Part shown: one piece after another, positions 53,853 to 62,162 of the stretch | How the letters are laid out: each line of letters opens with the position of its first letter | Numbering within the stretch: position 1 is the first letter of the stretch | Translations under genes and position numbers: made by a program | The notes under the pieces: generated by a model | Databases searched by the model: none | Told to the model about the DNA's origin: nothing | What the model saw: only the letters and a program-made list of their open reading frames with translations | NCBI GenBank assembly: GCA_900450455.1 | Contig: UGGN01000001.1 | Location: 124,001-188,000, forward strand | Length of the DNA: 64,000 nucleotides | Reading direction: 5' to 3' | From: [Eubacterium] infirmum | Lineage (GTDB): Bacteria; Bacillota; Clostridia; Peptostreptococcales; Anaerovoracaceae

Positions 53853-54635
53853 ATGTCAAAAAGAGCAGTTATGGCTGTGAGCTTCGGTACATCTTATGAG
53901 GAGACAAGAAAGCTTACTATTGAAAGATTTGAAAAAGCTCTCGGAGAGCATTTTGATAATGAGCCTGTTTACAGAGCATGGACGAGCGGCATAATAATGA
54001 AAAAAATCCTCAAGCGAGACGGTCTAAAGGTTGACAATGTCAGCGAAGCACTGGAGAAGATAAAGGCTGAAGGCTACGATGAAATTATAGTCCAGCCATC
54101 TCATATTCTCGAAGGAATAGAATACGAAAAGATTGTCGCACAGCTAAATGCAGTGAAGAAGGATTTTAAAAGTATAAGACTTGGAAACGCCATGCTTCAT
54201 GATGATGCTTCTTACGCCGAGATCAGCGATGTCATAGCAGATATATTTTCTTTCGTTTCAGATGAGGAGGCTCTTGTTTTGATTGGACACGGAAGCAGCC
54301 ATGAGACGGATTCATCATATGAGGAACTGGAAGCGGTGATGCATGCATCGGGACATGAGAATTATATTGTTGGAACAATAGAGGGTGAGCTGGATATCAA
54401 ACGAGCCATATCAAAGCTTAAAGAGCTTAGACCTAGTAAGGTCATACTCGCTCCGTTTTTAATAGTTGCAGGGGACCATGCGCTTAACGATATAGGCGGA
54501 GACGAGGAGGATTCCTGCATAAATATGCTAAAGGATGCCGGTTTTGATGTAGAATGCATACTTAAGGGCCTAGGCGAATATGAACAGGTAATAGATGTAT
54601 TCTTAAGAAGAGCGGATGAAGCCAAGGAGATATAG
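53853..54635 (+). CDS. cbiK: Sirohydrochlorin cobaltochelatase
   Basis: A 260-residue CbiK-type chelatase with AVMAVSFGTSYEETRK at the start, IVQPSHILEGIEY near 87 and LIGHGSSHETD near 145; histidines in these last two motifs bind cobalt and act in catalysis. It inserts Co(II) into sirohydrochlorin, the committed step of the anaerobic corrinoid route. ATG 53853 has AAGGAAAGG upstream; an in-frame GTG at 53823 is weaker. Family members may instead serve haem or sirohaem, but the neighbouring genes favour cobalt. Confidence 0.92.
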   Translation: MSKRAVMAVSFGTSYEETRKLTIERFEKALGEHFDNEPVYRAWTSGIIMKKILKRDGLKVDNVSEALEKIKAEGYDEIIVQPSHILEGIEYEKIVAQLNAVKKDFKSIRLGNAMLHDDASYAEISDVIADIFSFVSDEEALVLIGHGSSHETDSSYEELEAVMHASGHENYIVGTIEGELDIKRAISKLKELRPSKVILAPFLIVAGDHALNDIGGDEEDSCINMLKDAGFDVECILKGLGEYEQVIDVFLRRADEAKEI

Positions 54636-54747
54636 AGACTTAAAAGGGACGGTTTTCACCATGCAATGGATTGTTGCTGTACTGTAAGCGTAAAGCTATG
54701 GTATAAGATACTTGTATTTACATTGCCATCTCAGGAGGTGAATTTGC

Positions 54748-55386
54748 ATGAGCAGGATGGGTGATTCAATTAAGAGTCTCAGGTCACGCAATAATATGTC
54801 TCAGGACGCATTGGCTGAAAAACTAAATGTTACGAGGCAGGCGATTTCTAACTGGGAAAATTCAAAGACTCAACCGGATGCTGATATATTGAAAAATTTA
54901 GGTATCATTTTTAATGTGACTGTTGATGAAATAATAAATAATGACTTCTACAAAAGTGAAAACAGGAAGAACTATTACTTTCTTGTGCCCCTAAGTGCTA
55001 ATCTGCTATCACTTATACATTGTATTTTAGCATTTTTCGGATATTATAATCCATTTGGCCCTATGAGTTCGGTTGTATCAGCATCTGCAATCGCTTTGAT
55101 TATGTATCTATCAATTGAGTACAGTATTAAAAATCGTGATTTTACAATGCTTGCAGGACATAAGAAAATATATGAGAAAGATGTTTACAGGTATGAAAAG
55201 AAGTTGCGTTCAATGAGCTTGCAGGTGGCCGGTTTAGCCGTATTATTAAACATACTATATTTTTTCATGATCTTTATAAAAAAAGAAGATCAAATGGTCG
55301 TGAGTATAATTTTCTTTGCAATATTTATTATTGGAATGATGGCTATTATCGGTGTTACAAATTTAAAATATAAGAAACAAGGATAA
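54748..55386 (+). CDS. XRE family regulator with membrane domain
   Basis: A 212-residue protein: an XRE helix-turn-helix at residues 5-60 (MSQDALAEKLNVTRQAISNW) joined to a C-terminal domain with four hydrophobic segments. Proteins of this shape are membrane-tethered regulators in Clostridia, often controlling a neighbouring transporter. AGGAGGTG precedes ATG 54748. The dCMP deaminase gene follows 12 bases later, so they may be co-transcribed. The target is unknown. Confidence 0.85.
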   Translation: MSRMGDSIKSLRSRNNMSQDALAEKLNVTRQAISNWENSKTQPDADILKNLGIIFNVTVDEIINNDFYKSENRKNYYFLVPLSANLLSLIHCILAFFGYYNPFGPMSSVVSASAIALIMYLSIEYSIKNRDFTMLAGHKKIYEKDVYRYEKKLRSMSLQVAGLAVLLNILYFFMIFIKKEDQMVVSIIFFAIFIIGMMAIIGVTNLKYKKQG

Positions 55387-55398
55387 GGGAGATTGAAG

Positions 55399-55881
55399 AT
55401 GAAAAGAACAGATTACATAACTTGGGATGAATATTTCATGGGAGTTGCAGCACTTTCGGGGATGAGGAGCAAGGATCCAAATACTCAGGTAGGTGCGTGC
55501 ATAGTCAGCGATGACAATAAAATTCTATCTATGGGATATAACGGCTTTCCTAAGGGCTGTTCTGACGACGAATTTCCATGGGATAGAAGCTCTGATGACG
55601 CGCTGGGAATCAAGTACCTATACGTGACTCACGCAGAGCTAAACGCAATACTCAACTACAGAGGTGGAAGCCTTGAGGGAGCAAAACTTTACGTTACACT
55701 TTTCCCATGTAATGAGTGCGCAAAGGCAATAATCCAGGCTGGAATCAAGACCGTTGTCTACGGTAGCGATAAGTATGCAGACGAATCTGCAACAAAGGCA
55801 TCAAAGCTGATGTTCAAGGCTTCGGGCGTAAAGTGCATAGAGCACAAATCTACAGGTAGAGAAATCAAAATTAGCATATAG
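55399..55881 (+). CDS. Deoxycytidylate (dCMP) deaminase
   Basis: A 160-residue zinc enzyme of the cytidine/dCMP deaminase family. Zinc and catalytic motifs are THAELNAI near residue 77 and FPCNECAKA near 105, and the dCMP-type NTQVGACIV near 29. It makes dUMP for thymidylate synthesis. ATG 55399 is preceded by GGGAG; a TTG at 55393 is not needed. It closes with a strong terminator. Confidence 0.93.
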   Translation: MKRTDYITWDEYFMGVAALSGMRSKDPNTQVGACIVSDDNKILSMGYNGFPKGCSDDEFPWDRSSDDALGIKYLYVTHAELNAILNYRGGSLEGAKLYVTLFPCNECAKAIIQAGIKTVVYGSDKYADESATKASKLMFKASGVKCIEHKSTGREIKISI

Positions 55882-55922
55882 ACGAAAGCTAAATGCTTAT
55901 GTATTATAGTGCGGAACAAACA

Positions 55923-55959
55923 AAAAGCCACTGATAGCAAGATGCAATCAGTGGCTTTT
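55923..55959 (+). terminator. Terminator after dCMP deaminase
   Basis: AAAAGCCACTGAT (55923-55935) pairs perfectly with ATCAGTGGCTTTT (55947-55959). Confidence 0.9.
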
Positions 55960-55995
55960 ACGATAGTTGGATAGCAGAGACAATTAACTTAAATA

Positions 55996-56024
55996 TTGAC
56001 AATTAACTAAAGTAAAGTTAATAT
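55996..56024 (+). promoter_or_regulatory. Promoter of the AbiE-like pair with repeats
   Basis: TTGACA (55996-56001), 17-base spacer, TAATAT (56019-56024). GACAATTAACT occurs twice (55979-55989 and 55998-56008), and TTAACT/AGTTAA forms an inverted repeat across the spacer, a plausible autoregulatory site. Confidence 0.72.
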
Positions 56025-56050
56025 ATAAAAAAAGAGTTAAGAGGTGCTTT

Positions 56051-57010
56051 ATGATTTATGAACTAGGTAAACAGTTAAATATGCAGTTAGAGTGTTATGA
56101 GATAAAAGAAAAAGAAGGACTTCCTCTTTATTTATCGTTAAGAGATTTGTATCATGTGCATGGGAATGGTGTAGATTTTCTACTTATTGAATTACCAAGT
56201 GGAACAGACTTTAAAGTGAGTAAATTAGAAAAGCAACTCGGATTATATCAATCACACTTTAAAATGAACGCTGCTTTTTCTATCAATAATATTTCACGTT
56301 ATCAGAGGGATGCTATGGTTCAAAAGGGAGTTCCTTTTGTTAGCCTGCCCAAACAAATCTATCTTCCATTTTTAGGAGTAATGTTACAAAATTATTTTCG
56401 TGATAATCCAATTTTACAAGTAGATAAGTTTACACCGATTTCACAGGCGTTGTTCTTGATGTTAGCTTACAGTAAAAAAGAGGCCAGATTCAGTAAAAGC
56501 GATGCAGCAAAAAAATTGGGTGTGACAAATACCACAATTACCCGGGCCTCTAAGCAGCTAAAAGCTATTGGAGTTTTGCAAGAAGAGTTTGTAGGAACAT
56601 CCGTTTTCATCAAAAGGACTTTATCTGGTGCAGAATATTTTGAATTAGGAAAGCCTTATCTTATAAACCCAATACAGAAGACTGTGTACATTAAGGAAGG
56701 GGAATACTTGGATTTCCCTGCGTCTGGAGAATTGGCCTTGAGTAATTTAACTATGTTGAACCCACCGCCAATTAGAATACTAGCAACATGGAAGGATATT
56801 GTGTTATCAAATAGATTTATTGAGGTAGACCCACAACTTGAAAGAGAATCAGACTATGTGTGTTTGGAGAAATGGAAGTATTCACCTATGCTTTTTGCTA
56901 AGAATGGTAATGTAGATCCAATTTCTTTATATTGCATTCTACGTGAAGAAAAAGACGAACGTGTTGAGATGGAACTGGAGCGAATGTTGGAGGAAATAAA
57001 ATGGCGGTAA
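56051..57010 (+). CDS. AbiEi-like antitoxin/regulator (candidate)
   Basis: A 319-residue protein with a winged helix-turn-helix in its middle (about residues 128-180, FSKSDAAKKLGVTNTTITRA) rather than at the N-terminus as in classic AbiEi, flanked by a 125-residue N-terminal region and a C-terminal region of unknown fold. It overlaps the nucleotidyltransferase gene by ten bases. The pair has its own promoter and terminators on both sides. By analogy with type IV abortive-infection systems it should repress the operon and counter the toxin; this is inference from gene order and the partner's motif. AGAGGTG precedes ATG 56051. Confidence 0.7.
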   Translation: MIYELGKQLNMQLECYEIKEKEGLPLYLSLRDLYHVHGNGVDFLLIELPSGTDFKVSKLEKQLGLYQSHFKMNAAFSINNISRYQRDAMVQKGVPFVSLPKQIYLPFLGVMLQNYFRDNPILQVDKFTPISQALFLMLAYSKKEARFSKSDAAKKLGVTNTTITRASKQLKAIGVLQEEFVGTSVFIKRTLSGAEYFELGKPYLINPIQKTVYIKEGEYLDFPASGELALSNLTMLNPPPIRILATWKDIVLSNRFIEVDPQLERESDYVCLEKWKYSPMLFAKNGNVDPISLYCILREEKDERVEMELERMLEEIKWR

Positions 57011-57756
57011 TGGGAATAACAGCTTTTAAAGAACGTTTTAAGGATTATGATGATTGCTATACAATTATTGGTGGAACAGCCTGTGATATCCTAATGGCAG
57101 AAGAAGAACTTGATTTTAGAGCAACTAAAGACATAGATATGATTATCCTTTTAGAGGACCGTTACCAGGAATTTGCAGAAGTTTTTTGGACTTTTATTAA
57201 AGAAGGTGGTTATCGCTGTGGATGGAAACGGAGTGATAAGGCTCATTTCTATCGATTTACTGAGCCAAGAACAGGCTATCCAGTACAGATAGAGTTGTTT
57301 TCGAGAAAGCCGGATTATCATCTTGAGATTGAATCTGGGGTTGTTCCCATTTATATTGATGATGATGTATCAAGCCTTTCAGCAATCATGCTAAACGACG
57401 ATTTCTATAGCTTTATGATGGATGGAAGAAAGAGCATTAATGGAATAAGTGTTTTATGTGCAGAACATATTATACCGTTTAAGATGTTTGCATGGTTGAA
57501 CTTGAAAGAACAAAAGCGTATAGGTGAGCATGTGAACAGTAAAGATCTAAGAAAGCATAAATATGATGTATTCCGACTTCTTCAGATTGTTCCTGCTGGA
57601 GCGAAAGTAAAGACAACGGGTGCAGTTAAAGATACTATAAATTCTTTCTTATCATGCATTCAGGAAGAAAATTTAAATATTGATTCATTGGGTGTGGAGT
57701 TTTCACAAGATCAAGGAATTGAACTTTTAAGACAGATATATCAAATACAGATATAG
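57001..57756 (+). CDS. AbiEii-like nucleotidyltransferase toxin (candidate)
   Basis: A 251-residue protein with the nucleotidyltransferase pattern of AbiEii/MNT-type toxins: IIGGTACDIL near residue 22 and RATKDIDMII near 39, the last supplying the DxD metal ligands. AbiEii-like enzymes block growth by adding nucleotides to tRNA or another target. GGAGG lies six bases before ATG 57001, inside the end of the regulator gene. The small size and single domain fit a toxin; an ordinary nucleotidyltransferase-like protein is the alternative. Confidence 0.75.
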   Translation: MAVMGITAFKERFKDYDDCYTIIGGTACDILMAEEELDFRATKDIDMIILLEDRYQEFAEVFWTFIKEGGYRCGWKRSDKAHFYRFTEPRTGYPVQIELFSRKPDYHLEIESGVVPIYIDDDVSSLSAIMLNDDFYSFMMDGRKSINGISVLCAEHIIPFKMFAWLNLKEQKRIGEHVNSKDLRKHKYDVFRLLQIVPAGAKVKTTGAVKDTINSFLSCIQEENLNIDSLGVEFSQDQGIELLRQIYQIQI

Positions 57757-57879
57757 ATAATTTAAATACTGATAAATAAAATAGAGGCATCTACCTCCAT
57801 TCTTTCTAACCTCGCTATACTTTCGCACATAAAACTCAAGGCTAATGATTTAGTACTAGCCTCACAAATGCTAGTGATC

Positions 57880-58275
57880 TTAGTGATGATCGTAGTGTTC
57901 CTGAAATTCACAGCCGGGACATGTCAGGTGAGCGATTTTCTCGATTATGCGGTGAAGAGCATTTGCCACCTCGGTATCAGAAGCGCGGTAGTACATCTCC
58001 TTGCCGTTGCGTCTTGAATCGATGAGACCGCTCGTCTTGAGAAGCCTCAGGTGATGTGAGACTGCAGGGCTGCTCATGTCCATGAATGCAGCAATGTTTA
58101 TAACGCATTCCTCACAGTGACATAAAAGCCAGAAAATGCGAAGTCTCGTTGGGTCGCACAGCTGCTTCAATATGTCGGAAACGGACTTAATTGTATCTGA
58201 ATCAGGCATCTGTTCTAAAAGTTTTTCGTAATCTTGACCGTGATCGTGTGGAATTTTGATTTCGTTGTATTTCAT
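57880..58275 (-). CDS. ArsR/SmtB family metal-responsive repressor
   Basis: A 131-residue winged-helix repressor. The helix-turn-helix is around MDMSSPAVSHHLRLLKTSGL near residue 75. Likely metal ligands are cysteines in LCHCEECVI on the alpha-3 region, as in CadC, and the C-terminal CPGC with HYDHH. The N-terminal HDHGQD may add ligands. ATG 58275 has GGAGAA upstream; an in-frame codon at 58305 lacks a site. It is divergent from the HMA protein and P-type ATPase genes, which it probably represses until Cd, Zn or Pb is present. Confidence 0.9.
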   Translation of the reverse strand: MKYNEIKIPHDHGQDYEKLLEQMPDSDTIKSVSDILKQLCDPTRLRIFWLLCHCEECVINIAAFMDMSSPAVSHHLRLLKTSGLIDSRRNGKEMYYRASDTEVANALHRIIEKIAHLTCPGCEFQEHYDHH

Positions 58276-58433
58276 TATAATTCTCCGTATTTTAAAGGCT
58301 TTCAATTATGAGTATAGAGATTTACGGCAAAATTTTCAAGCAAAAATCAAATTTCCTCTGTTAATTTAGACAAAAGTAGGGTACAATAAACATAACAATT
58401 AAATAATCTTTTAATTAAATGAGGAGAAATACG

Positions 58434-58652
58434 ATGAAAAAGACCTACAAAATCGAAGTTGACTGTGCAAACTGTGCAAACAAAATGGAAGAAGCAGCAA
58501 AGAAGACTGCCGGCGTTAAAGATGCAAACATTAACTTCATGATGCTCAAGATGAAGGTTGAGTTTGAAGAAGGTGCAGACGAAAATGCTGTAATGCAGGA
58601 AGTTAGAAAGAACTGCAAGAAGGTTGAAAGCGACTGCGAGGTTTTTCTATAA
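58434..58652 (+). CDS. Heavy-metal-associated (HMA) domain protein
   Basis: A 72-residue free-standing HMA domain with the metal-binding CANC motif in EVDCANCANKM near residue 10 and an acidic C-terminal half. It should bind a soft metal ion and hand it to the P-type ATPase encoded 36 bases later, which lacks its own HMA domain. GAGGAG precedes ATG 58434. Together they look like a split version of CadA. Confidence 0.9.
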   Translation: MKKTYKIEVDCANCANKMEEAAKKTAGVKDANINFMMLKMKVEFEEGADENAVMQEVRKNCKKVESDCEVFL

Positions 58653-58688
58653 ATCCCATAGTATTAGATTAGTCTAAGGGGTCCGATT

Positions 58689-60569
58689 ATGAATCAGAAA
58701 CAGAAGAAGAATTTGATAAGAATTTTAGTATCTATAGTGCTCACCGCTATTGTCCACTTCGTACCCGCTGGTGGAATTGCGAAGCTTGTACTTTACATGG
58801 TGCCATATTTCGTTGTCGGATATGACATAGTTATAAAGTCATTTAAAGGCATAGTTAATAGACAGCCTTTTGATGAGAATCTTTTGATGACTATAGCGAC
58901 AATAGGAGCCTTTATAATCGCATTCATCGACGGGGATGACTACCTCGAAGCGATTGCAGTAATGCTTTTCTATCAGATCGGTGAGTTCTTCCAGAGCTAT
59001 GCCGTCGGTAAAAGCCGAAGAAATATCAGCGAATTGATAGATATCATGCCTGAGTATGCGAATATAGAGGTGGGCAACACGCTCGAGCAGGTCGACCCTG
59101 AGGACGTAGAGATTGGCACTGTCATTACAGTTCTGGCAGGAGAGAAGGTTCCTATCGACGGTGTGGTCGTAGAAGGTGGATCAAGCCTCAATACAAGCGC
59201 TCTGACGGGCGAAAGCATGCTTCAGGATGTATGTGCCGGCGATTCGGTAATCAGCGGCTGTGTCAACACCGGTGGTGTTCTGAAGATAAAAACAACTAAG
59301 GAGTTCAGCGATTCAACTGTAGCGAGAATCATGGAGCTGGTTGAGGATGCAAGCTCGAGAAAGTCTAAATCTGAGAACTTCATAACCAAATTTGCCAGAG
59401 TATACACCCCGGCAGTAGTTTTCAGTGCCATAGCCCTTGCAATTCTGCCACCTGTAGTTTTGATGATAATGGGAAATCCGGTCGTTTGGAGCACTTGGAT
59501 TTACAGAGCCCTCACCTTCCTGGTAATAAGCTGCCCATGTGCCCTGGTTATAAGCATTCCTTTGAGTTTCTTCGGAGGAATCGGGGCTGCCAGCACTCAG
59601 GGAATTTTGATCAAAGGCTCAAACTACATGGAGATGCTTGCAGATGTCAAAACCGTCGTATTTGATAAGACGGGAACCCTAACAAAAGGAGTCTTCGCAG
59701 TATCAAAGGTTGTCGCAAAGGACATGAGCGAGGAGGATCTGCTTCACTATGCTGCTCACGCAGAGATGTACTCCAATCATCCGGTTGCACTGGCCCTTAG
59801 AAATGCTGCTAATGTTGAGGACGACTGCCGGGTTTCAGATTCAGAGGAGCTGGCAGGACAGGGTGTTAGAACTAAGGTGAACGGCTTTGATGTCTATGCG
59901 GGAAATGCAAAGCTAATGAAGAGCATTGAAATCGCATGTGATGATGTCACTGAGTCAGGAACCGTGATTCATGTCGCTATTGATGGTAAATATGCCGGAT
60001 ATATTGTTGTTTCTGATATTGTAAAGGAAGAGACCTTTGATGCTATATCAAAGCTAAAAGCCGAAGGTATCAGAAAGACGGTAATGCTCACAGGAGATAA
60101 CAGAACCACTGCAAACGAAGTAGCTAAGGCTATTGGAATCGACGAGGTGTATAGCGAACTTCTTCCCGGAGACAAGGTAGATAAGATAGAGGAACTTATG
60201 GCGGCTAGGGCGTCCGGCAAGGATGCGGTTGCCTTCGTTGGAGATGGAATAAACGATGCACCGGTGCTTTCACGTGCAGACATAGGAATCGCAATGGGAG
60301 CTATGGGTTCTGACGCGGCAGTTGAAGCTGCAGATATCGTGCTGATGGATGACGACACAAGGAAGGTTTCCGAAGCTATCAAAATATCAAAGAAGTGCAT
60401 GAGGATTGTAAGACAGAATATAGTTTTTGCCATAGGGGTCAAATTAGCATGCCTAATACTTGGAGCTGTAGGTCTGGCAAATATGTGGCTTGCAATATTT
60501 GCAGATGTAGGTGTTTTAATTTTGGCAGTGCTGAATGCAATAAGAATTCTGGTAGTGCCACGCGACTGA
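58689..60569 (+). CDS. cadA: Cd/Zn/Pb-type P1B ATPase
   Basis: A 626-residue efflux pump. It has the membrane metal-site motif SCPCALV near residue 282, the actuator loop ALTGESM near 175, the phosphorylation site DKTGTLTKG near 325, NHPVALAL near 360 and the hinge GDGINDAPVLSRADIG near 518. It starts directly with membrane helices and has no N-terminal metal-binding domain, which is encoded separately upstream. The CPC motif and CadC-like regulator favour Cd, Zn or Pb; cobalt is possible given the region. AAGGGG precedes ATG 58689. Confidence 0.93.
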   Translation: MNQKQKKNLIRILVSIVLTAIVHFVPAGGIAKLVLYMVPYFVVGYDIVIKSFKGIVNRQPFDENLLMTIATIGAFIIAFIDGDDYLEAIAVMLFYQIGEFFQSYAVGKSRRNISELIDIMPEYANIEVGNTLEQVDPEDVEIGTVITVLAGEKVPIDGVVVEGGSSLNTSALTGESMLQDVCAGDSVISGCVNTGGVLKIKTTKEFSDSTVARIMELVEDASSRKSKSENFITKFARVYTPAVVFSAIALAILPPVVLMIMGNPVVWSTWIYRALTFLVISCPCALVISIPLSFFGGIGAASTQGILIKGSNYMEMLADVKTVVFDKTGTLTKGVFAVSKVVAKDMSEEDLLHYAAHAEMYSNHPVALALRNAANVEDDCRVSDSEELAGQGVRTKVNGFDVYAGNAKLMKSIEIACDDVTESGTVIHVAIDGKYAGYIVVSDIVKEETFDAISKLKAEGIRKTVMLTGDNRTTANEVAKAIGIDEVYSELLPGDKVDKIEELMAARASGKDAVAFVGDGINDAPVLSRADIGIAMGAMGSDAAVEAADIVLMDDDTRKVSEAIKISKKCMRIVRQNIVFAIGVKLACLILGAVGLANMWLAIFADVGVLILAVLNAIRILVVPRD

Positions 60570-60656
60570 TATGGTTGTGCATAAATATAATTAGAAATCT
60601 TAATTTATACCCGTTTACTTAATTAAAAACTCTTGCTTTTCGTGTTTAAATATTGT

Positions 60657-60685
60657 TTGACAATACATGGAATTTGAGTTATACT
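60657..60685 (+). promoter_or_regulatory. Promoter of permease-amidohydrolase operon
   Basis: TTGACA (60657-60662), 17-base spacer, TATACT (60680-60685). Confidence 0.85.
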
Positions 60686-60699
60686 CACGGAAAGTAGTT

Positions 60700-60733
60700 T
60701 AAAGTGCTTTGGTTATCTAAAGCGCTTTTAATT
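60700..60733 (+). promoter_or_regulatory. Leader hairpin before permease gene
   Basis: AAAGTGCTTT pairs with AAAGCGCTTT (one wobble) between promoter and gene, followed by TTTTAATTTT. It could be a weak attenuator. Confidence 0.4.
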
Positions 60734-60764
60734 TTATAAGCGTACACATTAAGGAGGGATTTTT

Positions 60765-62162
60765 ATGCATGATGATAAGAAATTATCTTCGTTGACGACT
60801 GAAAAAACCGAATTCAAAAGAGAGATTGGCGTATTTGGCGGAATCAGTATTATCGGTGGAATCATGATTGGCTCCGGAATATTCTATCTAGGGTCATACG
60901 TTCTTCAGAGAACGGGGATGAACAGCGGTCTGGCGCTAATCTGTTGGCTGCTTGCAGGTGTCATCTCACTTGTTGCAGGTCTTTGCTATGCAGAGCTTGG
61001 AACTGCGATGCCTAAGGCAGGCGGAAGGGTTATCTACCTAAATGAGGCTTTTCACCCTGTTGTGGGATTTATGGCAGGCTTTACAGATTGGCTACTCGGT
61101 GGGCCGGGATCAATAGCTGCGGTTTCAATCGCTTTGATGAACGTTGCCAGGTCTTTCTTTGATATAAGTGACTTCGGTATCAAAGTAGCCGCTATCGTTT
61201 TGATTATCGGCACAACTATCTACAACTTAATCGGAGTAAAGATTGCTTCAGTGGTTCAGAGCCTTTCCATGGTCGCTAAGCTGGTACCTATTGCAATCGT
61301 GATGGGCGTAGCTCTGGTTGTAGGTAAGGTGAGTCCTGACCTTTCATTAGGCTCGGCGGCAACATATGCAGCAGAGAACAACACTCACATTGTTTCAATG
61401 ATGGCTATTGCAATCGTTGCAGCGCTTTGGGCGTACGAGGGATGGACAAACCTAAATACGGTTGCCGAGGAGATCAGAAATCCCAGGAAGAATATGCCAC
61501 TGGCAATAATCATCGGAATCGGTGGAGTTACACTCCTATATACACTGTTCAATTTCGCAATCATGAAGGTTCTTCCTCATGATAAGATTGCAGAGATGAT
61601 ATCAAAAGAGGATCTCTATCTAGGCACTGCAGTCGCAAAGACTCTTCTCGGAAATGCGGGCGGAGTTATCGTTTCTATCGGCATGATTTTGGCGATGTTC
61701 GGTACACTCAACGGAATGACTTTGGCGCAGCCAAGGATGTACTATGCGATGGCTGAAGAGGGACACTTCTTCAAGAGCTTTAAGAAGCTACATCCTAAGC
61801 ACAAGGTTCCAACCGTGCCTATCATAGTTCAATGCGCACTTTCAGTTGTACTGGTTCTGCTAAGAAACCTTGATCAGCTGACAAACCTGGTCGTAATCAG
61901 TGGCATGGTATTTAACGTTATGGTTATCATTGCACTGCCTATTTTGAGACATAAGTATCCTAATATCGAGAGGCCTTACAAGGTTTGGTTCTACCCGGTT
62001 TCCGTAATCCTTGTTACTCTTGTATTCATAGGGCTTCTCGTTCAGGGAGTTATGGAAGATCCGGTTAACGGTGCTCTAGGACTTGTAGTTCCGGCAATCG
62101 GTGCAGTTGTTTACTTTATCTTTGACCGAAAGCTTAAGAAAGAAGTGAAGCAGAATGCGTAA
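60765..62162 (+). CDS. APC-superfamily amino acid permease
   Basis: A 465-residue transporter with 12 membrane segments. The first helix carries the unwound substrate-site motif IMIGSGIFYL near residue 34, followed by AELGTAMPKAGGRVIYLNEA in helix 2-3 and an EEIRNPRKNMPLAI loop near 235, all typical of LAT-type/YfnA-like permeases. The substrate is an amino acid or derivative. GGAGGG precedes ATG 60765. It overlaps the amidohydrolase gene by eight bases, suggesting uptake and hydrolysis of the same compound. Confidence 0.9.
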   Translation: MHDDKKLSSLTTEKTEFKREIGVFGGISIIGGIMIGSGIFYLGSYVLQRTGMNSGLALICWLLAGVISLVAGLCYAELGTAMPKAGGRVIYLNEAFHPVVGFMAGFTDWLLGGPGSIAAVSIALMNVARSFFDISDFGIKVAAIVLIIGTTIYNLIGVKIASVVQSLSMVAKLVPIAIVMGVALVVGKVSPDLSLGSAATYAAENNTHIVSMMAIAIVAALWAYEGWTNLNTVAEEIRNPRKNMPLAIIIGIGGVTLLYTLFNFAIMKVLPHDKIAEMISKEDLYLGTAVAKTLLGNAGGVIVSIGMILAMFGTLNGMTLAQPRMYYAMAEEGHFFKSFKKLHPKHKVPTVPIIVQCALSVVLVLLRNLDQLTNLVVISGMVFNVMVIIALPILRHKYPNIERPYKVWFYPVSVILVTLVFIGLLVQGVMEDPVNGALGLVVPAIGAVVYFIFDRKLKKEVKQNA

